Shown piece after piece: positions 23,101 through 34,235 of a stretch of 64,000 nt of DNA. Numbering within the stretch: the first letter of the stretch is position 1; each line of letters starts with the position of its first letter. The translations under genes and the position numbers were made by a program. Under the pieces are notes generated by a model, which saw only the letters and a list, made by a program, of their open reading frames with translations, made no database searches and was not told the origin of the DNA. Source of the stretch: Lepidonotus clava (taxonomy: Eukaryota > Annelida > Polychaeta > Phyllodocida > Polynoidae); contig OW387150.1 in the NCBI GenBank assembly GCA_936440205.1, forward strand, positions 37,258,295-37,322,294, in the 5' to 3' direction.

Positions 23101-26100
23101 GGAATTTGAGTTAGGACTCTGACAAGTTTCTTTTTCTTACTCTCAGCATGTGATTCATGTCACAAAGCCAATTCTCCCTACCACGGATAGCTGATTTGCA
23201 GTATTCTAAGGACCTGCAGGCTAATTTGGGCTCAATTTGTCCACATAACTACTAGAAAATCGATAGAAAATAATCAAAACATTGCTATTTATCAGTCTAT
23301 TATGATTGAATTTTCAAACAACTCAGGGAACATAAATACATAAGGGTACTTATTCTAAAAATAATGATGGTTAATTCTATTCAATATTAATCTCAGAATT
23401 AAGGTAGAATTCATGAATATTTCTATGCTAAAACCTTGAATTGTGTCAACACATTACCCAGGATGCATCCTGTTCTAGGCTTACCTGCAGGTAGAATTCA
23501 TGAAACTGGCTATCCGTGGCTTGGAGAATTGAATCACATAAAACCAGGGTCCCCATTGCACAGGGCAAGTGGGAAAAAATGATTCCCTGTCAGGGAAAAC
23601 ACAGGGAATTTTGTTTGACCAAGTTGTTCCTCTTTGTAAGATTCAGGAGATTTCACTTTTCTTAGAACAATATTTTTGAATTTTTCCAGATATGTCATAC
23701 ATCTTTAACAATGTTTTTAAACCTGAACACATTGGGATAAGTATAATTCATCATGACAATGACAGGGAAAATTCACCATGGGACAGGACAAAACTCAGGG
23801 AGTTTGATGGTCAATTTTGAAACCCTGTAAACTGTTTACAGGCCGGACCATTAGTTTTGGGTTGTATTTTCTATAAAGAAACAAGTAAGAGTGAGTATGG
23901 GCAATTCATGGTTTATTATACGAACCTGGAACCCTCAAGCAGCCCCTAACAAAACTAAATTGAGGTAAAGTAAAAAGCAGACACAGGTCTGGTCTCTGTG
24001 AGTGGTGAAAGTGTTCTGTTCACCAGCTCTGAGTGTGCAGAGTATCCGCTGTGGACCTAGGTGGCAACTCTGTCTGGTGTCCAGTCCACTGGCCTGCCTT
24101 CTATAGGTACAGGGAAGTTGTCATGTTGTTGGTATTTATACTCAAATGACCTGGGTGTTATTGTGTCCATACATTTGTTTCATAGAAATCTAGTCAATTA
24201 GCCTCATCTGAATTTGCTGCATCATAAACTACCATTCCTACCTTTTTGCTTACTTCAAAATATCAAAAATCTTAGTTTTAGAACTTGTATGTTACTTTCA
24301 GTATCAAGGTTATACATATCTTATGTGTTTCAAATATTGGAAATAATAGTGAAATATCACATCTACCTTCTTTAAAAGTTTGTCACTGTGAGACTATAAT
24401 AAGAAGTACCACGGGGCATGTGAGGGTGGCTGTACAACCCATAGGAGATCGTCACATACTGAAGGCACATACCCAAGGCTTGTATGATCCCCATGGGTCT
24501 TATGGCCACCAAAGAATGACCCCAAAGGTGCTTCTTTATTTCATCATCCAAACGAAATGACAAATATGTTAAAGTTCCTGGAAATAAGGAGTTCACAGTG
24601 AGGGGTATGTGCGGCCTGGTGATCGACCTGTACCCAATACACACCACCCATCAGCCATGCGGGTGATAAAAATAAATATAAGCTGCATCCAGACTTTGGG
24701 TATACCAGCTCGAATCAAGTCCTAATTATAGTCTGTGATGTAAATCAGGATTTTTATCCTACTATTTCTAAAATGATGTCCTTTCACATGTTAAAGTCTA
24801 CACATTGAACTTACTTCAGGAAATAGGCTGTTACAAGCCAGAATCAGCAAAATGGGCTGTAACAAGCCCGTCCATTTAGTTGCTGATTTGTTAAACAGCT
24901 TTTTAAAGGACCTGTGGGAACCAGCAAATTAGGTCATGACAACATTATTTAGTTTTCCTCTTATCCACTATATGTTTTTATAGTGTAAGGGTTAGCAACC
25001 CCTTCCAAACACCTATGTTGTGAGTTTGAATAGTGGAGGTACTTGTGTAATAAACAAACTAGACTAACATCAGACCTTTGTGTATTTCAGCGCATGTCCT
25101 TTGGTTCGTTCAGCCTGTCTACCACATACCAAAAGCGCGTCTTCATGGAGGCCGACATGTCACAAACACTGCTCGATCTAAACCTCGCCCCATCAGCTGT
25201 CATCATCGTTCTACCTGTAAGTGACCGAAATAGTTGTATTCTGCTAGCAGATTTTATTTGCAATATCAGAAAAAGTGTGTAAGAATATGGGCTGATTATA
25301 TACATGTTTTTGTAAGGCAGTGGATCAGGTGGAAAAATAAAAGCCCTAAAAGAATTCTAAAGATCTGATCCTCACCGCACTCACAAGTATGTAAAGATCT
25401 GATAAAAAAAAAAAAAAAAATTAAAAAACAATATTTTTGTAATTGTATCCATTAAAAATAGCATAATGAATCCTTCAATATAAATTTCTTTTTGTATTTC
25501 ATATTTGGAGAGGCTCTTGAATCATCTACACAATGTCTATAGAATTGTATCATTGCAAATTTGAATTTCTGTTGATTTTAAAAATTGACTTTCATTATCT
25601 TTCAGGCATCAGGCCCTCTGCAGTCGAGCAGAGGTTCAGGTGGCGGAGGTTTGCTGATGATGCTCCTTGCACCATTCATGGCCCTGTGGGGGTTCACCTG
25701 CAGCTTCCTCTTTGGCCAGCTGCAGAACCCTGGAGGGTTGCATAATCCAACAACCCCTGCACCCTCTTCACAGGCCGCTGCCTCAGCCCCATCCCCTGAC
25801 CAGTCTCAGTCTTCAGACAGACCACAGCCAGGAACCAGTAGTGGACAGCTGAAGTTGTAAGCAGATATATCATTTGTCGTTCTATTTCTGGATTTCCTGA
25901 TTTTTTGACTATTCAGTATTATAAGTTACAATTAACATTTCTCTACACTAATTTTGTATTTCAAATTATCCAAGTCAGTTCCGAGCCATTAAAGGCAGTT
26001 TTCTAGTGCATATGCCATATTTCCTCCCTTTTTGTTTCTAAACTGAAAATCCTGAAATCTGGTTCCTACAGTTCCGGATTTTTCATTATTCCTGAATGGT

Positions 26101-26955
26101 ACCAGAAGCTGTAACCCGAACTATTATATCTTGCAAAACTGGAATTTTTCCTTATTGCAATCGGGACTTATACTCTTCCAGGGTGCCCATACAGGTATTA
26201 TAAGGTTTTAAGAGTTCGTTCTTTGGTTTTCCATTTATTAGGCTATTAGAAAGGTCGTATTTTAAGTCCAGAGGTCTTAGAAAGGTAATATTTTTGGTTA
26301 ATATAAATGTATTACAAGATGTCATTTCTATGTTTAACTCATTTTGGTAGAATGTATAAAAGTTTTAAAATGTCAAAAAACATTCTTAGAAAATGTCTTG
26401 AAAATGTCTTATTTTTGTACCTGAAAAGGTACTTTAAAAGGCTCATTTTTATTTCTGAAAAAGAATGGGCACCTTGCTCCTCGAAATCTATATATATTTT
26501 TTCACACAAATTCAGCATACTCTCTGATTAAAGGTTTTTTGGCATGTTTAACATTATCATAATATCTTGTTTTGTGTAGTCAATCTATTCTACTTTGCAC
26601 TTTGGTTAGATTTTATTCTACAGTACAGTACAAACATTTTGTGTTCTTGTATACCATTACATTTTGTTTACCAATACTATCTACATACTGTTGTAAGATA
26701 TACAAGGTTTATACTTTTTGTGTTTATTTTTTCCTTTTTTGCTCATCAAATTTGCCGCAGAAAAAACACCATCAAATGTTGATACGTATATCTGTGCATA
26801 TCTTATGGTGTTGTTTGATTGTTGACGGGTATCATTTCTCTCCAAGATCTTATGGGATCCAACGTAGGCAGGAGGGCAACATTCATCAACTCTCCTCTGA
26901 GGACGATGATGAAGACCGGACAACATGGAATGGGAACTCAACCCAACAAATGTAG
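14162..26955 (+). CDS. UBXN4: UBXN4 copy D, UBX domain protein 4 (ER p97/VCP adaptor)
   Basis: UBXN4 (erasin) sits in the ER membrane and recruits p97/VCP for ER-associated degradation. Exons: 14,162-14,243 (start MKWFRGSIPRVIQTA), 18,253-18,358, 19,660-19,688 and 20,010-20,173 form the thioredoxin-like N-domain (IVCVPSTYFIGKYG). 21,707-21,814 is the coiled coil; 22,660-22,762 and 25,091-25,216 the UBX domain (KFRLPDG); 25,606-25,856 the hydrophobic membrane hairpin (LLMMLLAPFMALWGF) plus Pro/Ser linker; 26,847-26,955 the acidic tail ending NGNSTQQM. The start ATG is 8 bases after an acceptor, implying an upstream 5' UTR exon. Exon 20,010 ends in phase 0 but the coil exon needs phase 2, so at least one linker exon between 20,174 and 21,706 was not found. 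The coil exon lacks 39 codons present in copy C. The FPR p97-binding loop reads YQK. Still the only near-complete copy. Confidence 0.85.
14615..16340. repeat. Inverted 29-30 bp minisatellite in UBXN4 intron 1
   Basis: From about 14,925 to 16,340 a unit like TACCTCCTACCCCCAGACCC plus AGGGTCTGC repeats some 45 times with small variations. From about 14,615 to 14,845 the same unit is present in reverse complement (GGGGGTAGGAGG, GGTAGCAGACCC). An AT-rich spacer of about 80 bp lies between, so the array is an imperfect large palindrome. Open frames across it are side effects of stop-free repeat units. Confidence 0.9.
16678..17064 (-). mobile_element. Non-autonomous DNA element, CAAAATT termini
   Basis: Matches 27,456-27,850 in the opposite orientation: shared blocks include CTTTACAGCA, GTAGCCACCACTCT and GCAGCCTG near one end, and a TTAATTAA-rich centre. 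Ends pair as CAAAGTTC...AATTTTG. About 387 bp, no coding capacity. Confidence 0.65.
17065..18252. other. Rest of UBXN4 copy D intron 1
   Basis: No gene seen. Short GGGGCCCCTAGG-type GC-rich patches around 17,480-17,580 partly resemble those at 19,330-19,560 and may be small MITE remains. Confidence 0.35.
19768..19950 (+). mobile_element. tRNA-derived SINE fragment
   Basis: Contains a pol III B-box-like GATTCGATCC preceded about 35 bp upstream by an A-box-like TGGCTAGC, with a short body after them. It does not fold into an intact tRNA, so a SINE head in a UBXN4 intron is more likely than a tRNA gene. Confidence 0.4.
20771..21128 (+). mobile_element. MITE, AATTCWCCC...GATAGC termini (copy 1)
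   Basis: Ends pair as AATTCTCCCTACCACATATAGC-like and its inverse GCTATCCATGG...GGGTGAATT. The interior has GGACCTGCAGGCTAATTTGG. Same family as 23,170-23,530. No coding capacity. Confidence 0.65.
21841..21990 (+). mobile_element. CAGGGAA repeat in copy D
   Basis: Counterpart of 6,393-6,540 in copy C: starts CAGGGTGCAAGCAG and has repeated ACAGGGAAAA motifs. Shared by both copies, so it predates their duplication. Confidence 0.4.
22800..23125 (+). mobile_element. CAGGGAA (hAT-like) repeat in copy D
   Basis: Follows the first UBX exon, as in copies B and C. Several CAGGGAA motifs and a GGACATGAC block align with 7,682-7,960. Confidence 0.4.
23170..23530 (+). mobile_element. MITE, AATTCTCCC...GATAGC termini (copy 2), with empty site
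   Basis: Left end AATTCTCCCTACCACGG followed by ATAGC; right end the approximate inverse GCTATCCGTGGCTTGG and AGAATT. Copy C has the uninterrupted sequence CACAAAGCCAGTCAAATCAC at about 7,991-8,010, so this insertion is younger than the C/D duplication. Confidence 0.75.
23551..23832 (+). mobile_element. CAGGGAA (hAT-like) repeat, 3' part
   Basis: Ends GAAACCCTG after GATGGTCAATTTTG, matching the right end of 1,518-1,824. Contains CACAGGGAATTTTG. Confidence 0.45.
26179..26476 (+). mobile_element. hAT-like MITE in the last UBXN4 intron of copy D
   Basis: Counterpart of 3,972-4,268: starts CAGGGTGCCCA and ends TGGGCACCTTG. Same position relative to the terminal exon in both copies. Confidence 0.65.
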
Positions 26956-27455
26956 ATTTGTTATCCACAGCCAACTGCTTCATACTATTGCTATGTTTCC
27001 ATGTGTCTAAATCCCCATACCCACTACACAAGGGGCCGAGGGCCAAGACCTGAGTGCAGAGTCGGTGTGGCTGTCGGCCGACTCTGAATGTACAAGGCAC
27101 TCACATACAAGTGGCCTATAAATTGGTGTTAAAATCAGTGGAAAAGCACCCCATTCCACCAATTGGTAGGCCATCTCTATGTTAATCAGCTAGTGGGTAT
27201 GGCCCTTTAGCTTGGCATCAGTTACACATCAACCAATGAGTCACACTTGTCTCAGCTATTCATGTTATATACTTCAGCTATATACAGCGTTCCATTCCCA
27301 CTTTCAAAGAAAACTGGGAACCACTATCAACATGAGGTCAGTGTATTATCACCCATGTCAGATGGAAAGCACCCACGTTGCACGTTTCACAGCCATTAAG
27401 GATGTGCCCGTCACACTGAACAGTGTTATAAGAATAATTGGGTAAGGGGTAATAT

Positions 27456-27850
27456 CAAAATTCAGTGGCTGCGAACTTAAGATGCTGCGACAGGCTGCAG
27501 CAGGATGTTACTTACAACCCCTATGTGCCATGACTGACTGCAACACTCTAAACTCCTATTGCAATCTCATTAGGGATACCAGACATGAGTTTTTCTATTA
27601 GTTGTATGATAAGATGTAACTTTCCTTTTATGTTTGTATACATTACATATCCTAAGTACCTCATTAGTGCTAATTAATTGATTATTAATGAGTTAATGAG
27701 GTCATTTAGGGTCATTAAGGTAGTGTGTCCACCTTCCTTATATCAGGCTGCAGCCCTGTGGCAACAGGCTGCGACCTTCACTAACCTAGAGTGGTGGCTA
27801 CTTGCTGTAAAGTCCTGACCACTGGCTGCGACCTGCTGTGGTGAATTTTG
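27456..27850 (+). mobile_element. Non-autonomous DNA element, CAAAATTCA termini, with empty site
   Basis: Starts CAAAATTCAGTGGCTGCGA and ends GGTGAATTTTG, an inverted pair. It lies in the 3' flank of copy D. Copy B has the corresponding site without it (about 5,260-5,280), so it inserted after the B/D duplication. A second copy in opposite orientation is at 16,678-17,064. Confidence 0.75.
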
Positions 27851-28603
27851 ACTACTTTTACTCAATTGTGGTGGTAAATTAGGTTTATTTATAATGTTAA
27901 CAAATAATTATGGTGACCAAACATCCTCTCCCACCCGAGGTTTGCTAGGTTTCCCATAAGAGATTTCAGTATGAGATGAGCGTGTTTGAGGTTGTGGTAA
28001 ATCCCTTCCCCCCCCAAGCTATTGTGCGGTGCATATTGGTTAGGAAAATTAAACAATCACTTTTTATGTAAATTGTAATCAAGAAATTGATGTATATAAC
28101 TTAATATCAGAAGAAATTATCCAGAGACTATTCATTCATTCAATATATGTCTTCTGGTCTTGGGCTTGTTTATCTTATGCAAATTCTTTGAGGTGAAGCA
28201 CTGGACTGTTATGGTGTCTGAAATATTGTGAATTTGCTTTCTTTGTTTGTTAAGTACAAAAATCAGGAAAGTAATCTTGGATCTTGTTCATACGTACATA
28301 ACCTCCTGGCAGTCTACAGTTATTGCTCTTTTCATAGTATTTTCAAATATGCTTATAATACATGTATTTGTAACTTTTAATAGAAAAAGAAATATTGAGT
28401 GAACATAGGAATATTTTCATGTACATTCTTGTCAGCCATTTTGCCCCATTTGTTGACCAAGGAATATTTGTTCTTCAAAAAAAGAAATTATTAAGCATAT
28501 GTGAAAAAGTTATTCTAGCTGTACGCATTAGTACTGTACGGAACCTCAGCCCCCAACACATGTTGCAAGTAAAAAGCAGTGTTTGCTTGCGGATTACTCC
28601 TAG

Positions 28604-28776
28604 ACACCTTTTTCATTAAGAGTATGATGCCCCCTGGTGAAGTAAATTGAAACAATGGTTTAGGTCTTTTCTCATAGTTAACCTATATGCTTAACATCAT
28701 ATAGGTTAACTATAGGAAAAAACCATTATTTCAATTTACTTCACCAGCAGGCATTACTCTCTAATGAAAAAGGTGT
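28604..28776. mobile_element. Hairpin MITE, about 80-bp arms
   Basis: The arms pair along almost the full length: ACACCTTTTTCATTA ... GGTGAAGTAAATTGAAA ... GTTAACCTATATG on the left, and the inverse on the right, with a loop of about 8 bp near 28,693-28,700. Typical of fold-back or MITE elements. Confidence 0.8.
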
Positions 28777-30420
28777 ATTAAAGGTTTGTAATGTCTCATT
28801 TGTGAAAACCTATTTGACAGGTTAAATATGCTATTACAAGTGAATTGCAACTATTTCAGATGTCTGTTACAAGTCACTCAGAAGTGATCTGCCAGCATGT
28901 ACATCCACGGAGTTATAACAAAAAATATAGCAAAGTATTTGACAGGTTGTATATGCTATCGCAAGATAATCACGTGGATTTCAGATGACTGTCATAAGTT
29001 CTTTAAGAATGAATCACAAGCATGTTCACTCACAACATGCTGAGTTTGTCAGCTTGTGTTTGCTTTCTTTGTGATTATGAAATAGGTTACAGAGCATATT
29101 GGAAAACCCTGATGTTCAAACATGACGAAATGTCATAGGTTAAAGAAGAGTAAAAGTGAACATGAAAGGAGACATTGACTACTTATGTCTATGTTCAGAG
29201 TAACAAAGCAATGTAGAATTCCTTAAAGTTCTGTTAAATGAGACCTTCGAAACTAACTTTTCCAGACAATCTCTGGAACCTATACATTGGTTTTTCTTAA
29301 GGCTATATTCCACTGTGCGGTATTTGCTTGTGATACCATGACATGACACAAGCAAACTGACCCAAACTTGCTCACGGTAGGGTAGCTACAAGGTGGAATA
29401 AAGGAAATACTTGCGGTATTTGCTTGTGGAAGGCCCTACCGCAAATGATTTTGTATAGGTTTTCTATGGATTGTTCACTGAACCACAATTTCTTCTTACT
29501 TTCCCTATCTAGAAATCCATCTTAATCCCAGAAACATAATATGCCTAACAAGAAAACATAACATGGAGTTTATGTGCCATTACTGGAATGGGGATATATT
29601 TATGATTTGTTGTAAAATATTAACATGGATGTTGTGTTGCATATATATATAGTTATTGTTCCACATGCAAATTACTTGTTGAAAAGTGAGTGGAATTATC
29701 CAGTCCCCTGCGGATTTTATGGATATACAATATCCAAAAAGAAGAAAAACATTGCGAAATGTGTAAATAGTGTGACTAATTTGTATAATATGAAGTGGGT
29801 GCTTTGTGATTGGTTACAATTGCAGATAGTGTTTTTAGTCAAACCTGCGAAACATTTGATTTTAAATCTGGTGGGATGATACACTGTTTTTAAACTATGA
29901 TGAAATAAAGAATTGCTAATATACATTGTTCATAACTTTTTTATTTTTGTCATGTGGTGTCTATTTGTCAATGATGACTGGTCTGAGAAAAAGAATTTCC
30001 TGTCAAGGAAAGCACAGGGAATTGGAAATCAGACCAAAACACAGGGAATTCTGTTTGTCCAGCTTCATAATATTTCCTATTTGTAAGATTAAGATTTGAC
30101 TTTTTTAAGGGTGAATTTTCAATATTTTGAGGGAAAAAATACTCTTATAAACAGAAGGAAAGAAAAAGTATGTTTTTCAAAATTAGTACAGTAGGTCCTG
30201 AGAAATGAAATTACAGTTGTTCAGCAATGTAAGATTAAGGAGAATAAACTTTTTGAGAATGAATTTTCAATATTTGGAGGGAAAACTTACTCTACTAAAC
30301 AGAAGGAAAGGAAAGAGTATGCTTTTCAAAATTGGTAGAGTAGGTCCTGAGAAATGAAATGACAGTTGTTCAGCAATGTTGGTGATGTACTTCAGCAATT
30401 GAGGCGCTCCACATCTTGTA
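28777..30420. other. Non-coding, downstream of the UBXN4 array
   Basis: No supported gene. A small inverted pair TATTCCAC / GTGGAATA brackets about 29,307-29,400 and may be a MITE. Two near-identical stretches of about 85 bp, each holding AGTAGGTCCTGAGAAATGAA, lie at 30,120-30,220 and 30,265-30,380. Confidence 0.4.
29990..30100 (+). mobile_element. CAGGGAA repeat fragment outside UBXN4
   Basis: Contains AGCACAGGGAATTGG and ACACAGGGAATTCTGTTTG, like the UBXN4 intron repeats. Shows that the repeat is dispersed rather than part of the gene duplication. Confidence 0.45.
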
Positions 30421-30962
30421 CAGTAAAACCCTGTTAATTCAAAGCCCTTGGGATCAGGAAAATAGTTCGAATTAGGGGGGTTTCGAATTATGAGGGTTAG
30501 AGTAGTATTGGAAATCTGTGCCACCTCTTAGTTTTTTAAATGATTTATAAAAACCATAGGTGAGAGATTTTGCTGGGAGTCACCCACTCCCAGTTAGGAG
30601 ACACAGGCAGCGTCCACAGGTGCCCCCCCAACACCACCCCACCCACCTCACCCCGCCCGTACGCATCCCATCCAACCCATATCTGCCAGTCTAAAAGGCT
30701 GCTGACACCCCCCAAGAGATGTTATTCAACAATATTGGGCTTATATTGGTTAGAGGAGGCTCACAAACATTGGCATAACCATAAAAATTTAATTTTTTGA
30801 TGGCAAAAATGATTCGAATTAGAGGGGTGTTCTTAAATGTTATTTCGAATTATTAGGGTATAATTACATTAAATTTAATAGATAGGGACTGGGACTTACT
30901 CTCTAGTTTGAATTAAGAGGGAATTTGAATTATCAGGGGTTCGAATTACTGAAGTTTTACTG
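30421..30962 (+). mobile_element. pogo/Tigger-like MITE (Tc1/mariner)
   Basis: Left end CAGTAAAACCCTGTTAATTC and right end TTCGAATTACTGAAG then TTTTACTG. The CAGT(A/G)AAACC...TAATTCGAA signature is that of pogo/Tigger termini, and TA precedes the left end. Many internal TTCGAATTA motifs. 542 bp, no transposase frame. Confidence 0.75.
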
Positions 30963-31737
30963 TTTATTTTAGAGTCACATTTTGTATATTTACTACTTTC
31001 TTGGCATTAACACCTTTTAGTCATATCTCGAGTACCATTCTTTCATGTCATTAGAGTTTTGTGTAAAATTTTGAGGATATTTTGATAATTTACTTCGTAC
31101 TCCTTCTGCTAGAAACGTGACTCTTCCACCTGCAGGAAAGAAAATGAATGACAGAAATAGCTTAAAAAAGAAATACATGCTTTTAAAGCCTCATTAACTT
31201 TGCTTACTCTCCAAATATTCATAAATCTTACAACATGAAGGAACCCAAACAATGGTTGCTGACAGGCCTGAACTGCCTCTTTTTAAATGTGTTTGTGTCA
31301 GCCGTGCTACTCTTGTATTCAACCACAATCTGAAATTGTCAACAATTCTATAGGGGCGTATAAACTACACACTTTATCCGTCAAAACAATGGTGACCAGG
31401 ATTAACACCTATTTTTCTACTTTATCTTTATGTTGGGGTTGTAGCATCAGTATAGGCATTTTCCACATCTACAGGTATGGCAGACTTCCGCGTATCCGCA
31501 TTTTGAAATATTTTAGATCATTTTTGAGAATTGTCCAAACCCAAGGAAAACTTTCTTTTTTTTATATAGGGGGGTAAAATGCCCTAAACCGTTGCATCTT
31601 TGCAAATGAGGTTGTTAATTACGATCCATTGAAGGCAAGGGGAAAATACCAAATGAAGACGTTCTGAAACCTTTCTCATGTGACATTCAATATTCTGGGA
31701 AGTTTTCGTAATGTAACATGCAAGCACAAATAAACGG

Positions 31738-32300
31738 TATTGCACAAAGGTAGAGATTAACATTTGCTTTGTGCATGCCTACTGAATTAGTGTAAGAGCC
31801 ACCAGATGAATATACATGATGGGAATTCTTCCAAATTACTTAGTTTATGAAAATATTTAGTAATGGCCGGTGCCGCTGGTAAGTGTTGATATGCCTGACG
31901 ACAATGATCATCGGGACACACTTCCCCGCAAGTACCGATGCCCTGGGTAAAAAACGATATCAGACTGTTTTATAAGCGAGAGTGTAGGAGAGTCGAGACA
32001 GAGAGAACAGTAGCGTTTGGATCATACGGATCAGGAGATTCGGAGGGGTTTAGATAGCCATACAATCAAAGGGACATCTGGTGACTTATACAACATTGTT
32101 GCACGACGGCTAGAGGCGAGAGTAGGCGGACTCTACGGAGGAAGCTTAATCCTCCTCAAACTGGAACTGTAATACCTTGGACTTATTGCCATCACGAGCA
32201 GCTGTACGCATCACTATATCCACCAATAAACTTACCGTACTGCCAAGCGTTGTTCATGTTATGGATTGAGCGCCCATATCGTGGACTCACTCACCACTTG
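31738..32300 (+). mobile_element. Solo-LTR-like fossil (1), family unassigned
   Basis: About 560 bp, diverged homologue of 40,236-40,805 in the same orientation. Shared blocks include CACCAATAAAC, GAGCGCCCAT, CACTTGACTAGC-like and GGATTCGG-like stretches. A TATA-like TTTATAAG and a later AATAAA match the layout of an LTR. No internal coding region adjoins it; it looks like an old broken remnant. Confidence 0.45.
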
Positions 32301-32879
32301 ACTAGCATTCCCTTAGAGATAATACCAATCGTAATAATTAAACCGGACAATGCACGGAAATGATAATCAACACTAAACCAAACAGTAGCGTTCAGTATAT
32401 CCTCTTGTAACTCCAACTATTGACATCTCTGGCTTTGGGATACTAGCTAACTCAGCAGCTAAGCATATATCTATAGAGAGCGTTTTTTTAGGCCCATTTG
32501 TTTACCTTCATTGTAAATGTGCTCAAGGCCAATAAATGGTACAAAGACGTTCATGTTTAGAATATATATGAATAAGATTATGTACATATTTAATAACAGT
32601 AGATGTTCAAAGAAGGCCTGGGTCCCTAAACCCAATGAGGAGACACAAAACCTCATCTATCGAAAAGGTCTTTTTGAAAATGAATTACAAATTCATGTTT
32701 TTTTCCTTTGTTATTGTTTATGTGATGAAGTGTCCATTCATCTGTCTTTTAGGTACGAACTAGGCTGTAATCAATGTCAAAATAATAAAGTAAAAGTGTA
32801 AGGTACGAAACAGATATGAAAGTATATCGGGAAAACCCGAAAGCACTAAAGCATGGAAGTGACAAATCAGAATCAAGTA
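32301..32879. other. Non-coding sequence
   Basis: No feature supported; short frames on both strands without homology I recognise. Confidence 0.35.
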
Positions 32880-33540
32880 ATAGAGTATAAAAGGGGGTGT
32901 TAAGGCCCAAAATAAACAGCCCCTAGCCAGCCTTCTTGGTACATCTTGTGTTCACATGTGTCTTCCTTAAGTAATCAAGCCCTCAAACGGGTTTAAGTCG
33001 AAGATATGCTAAAGTAGAAGTTAATCAACCAGGTGAACTCAAGTAAATGGGCTAAGTTAGAGAGTTATCTGCAAAAAGTTAGGTAGTGGTCCTGAAAACC
33101 GAAGATTGCACGGAAACCTGAATCGGCCTGAGGACTGACCCGAGACTGAAAGACCGGACAGGTACGAAAGCCCAAAATATTAAGTAGCCGGCCCGTGACC
33201 GTCGGGACGAAGGTGCGACCCGTTTGGCCCCACGCTACCAACCACTAGGCAAGCAGCGACCTGACCCCCCACAGAAGATCGGACCAGGCAACACGAGTAC
33301 AAGATCCATCCCCCCTCCAAAACCTCCGCCAAATGTCCGGAACACTTCAGGCCTGACAGACCGGCACACTCCCCCTTCAACCAAGAATACTGATTCCCCG
33401 ACTGTCCCGCTTGATCCCCCTCTTGGGTGAGGCACGGCTCTTAATCTTAGATCTCGGTTTCCTGCTCGAACTCTGCGTTTGGCTCGACACCAAAACAACC
33501 CCCATGTCCCTCCATCGTAGGAATCGGAAACCCCAATCTA
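32880..33540 (+). mobile_element. Possible LTR plus leader fragment
   Basis: TATAAAAGGG at about 32,885, followed within 30 bp by AATAAA and then a GC-richer stretch unlike the surroundings. This could be a fossil LTR and untranslated leader. No family signature is visible, so this is tentative. Confidence 0.25.
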
Positions 33541-33983
33541 CCGAGGAATGTCACATTTATAACAAGCTTTAAGTATTGGAAATCTTGTCATTTTCAAAAG
33601 TTGACCTCTTTGACATACATTTCGAATTCTACTATGGATGGGTGGGCAGTAGCCTTGCAAAAAGTAGAAAACTCGCCACATAACTCTGCCCTACTTTCCC
33701 ACTTAAAACCAGTTGCTATAAAATTGTGACATCATAAATAGAAACATACACAAAATGTAAAAATGACAAGCAAATTAGTCATATTCTGTATCCTGATTCA
33801 CCAATTCGAGCAGAGCTGTACCTTCTACAGTAGTTTTCAAGCCCATAGCCAGGGGGGGTGACATCGGGTATGGGTCATCCCCCCAAGCTGGTCCAGGTCC
33901 ACTTTTTGAAAAAAACAATACTTCAGTTTGCCCTCCTCTCATCTTATCCTGGCCCTCGGCTACCCCTGTAAAACCTTTCTTAA

Positions 33984-34235
33984 GCCGGGTCCCCACTGAG
34001 AAGACCCACACTTCGGCAACATTATGTAGGAGCGATAAACAGGTCTGGCGCCACTTTGGCTGGCGACAAAGCCCGTTTTTAGAGGGTTTGTTGGCCTGCA
34101 AACCCCTCAAAATTTCTAACACGTTTGATTTTGGGGGTATTTAGTTGGTTTGAACAATTAACTTTGGTTGCTGGCACCGACTTTCTACTTTGTCGGCCTT
34201 CGATGTGATTCTCAACAGCCCAGTGGGGACCCGGC
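33984..34235. mobile_element. MITE, GCCGGGTCCCCACTG termini
   Basis: Left GCCGGGTCCCCACTGAG and right CAGTGGGGACCCGGC are inverse. TAA and TTA flank them nearby. About 252 bp without coding capacity. Confidence 0.7.
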
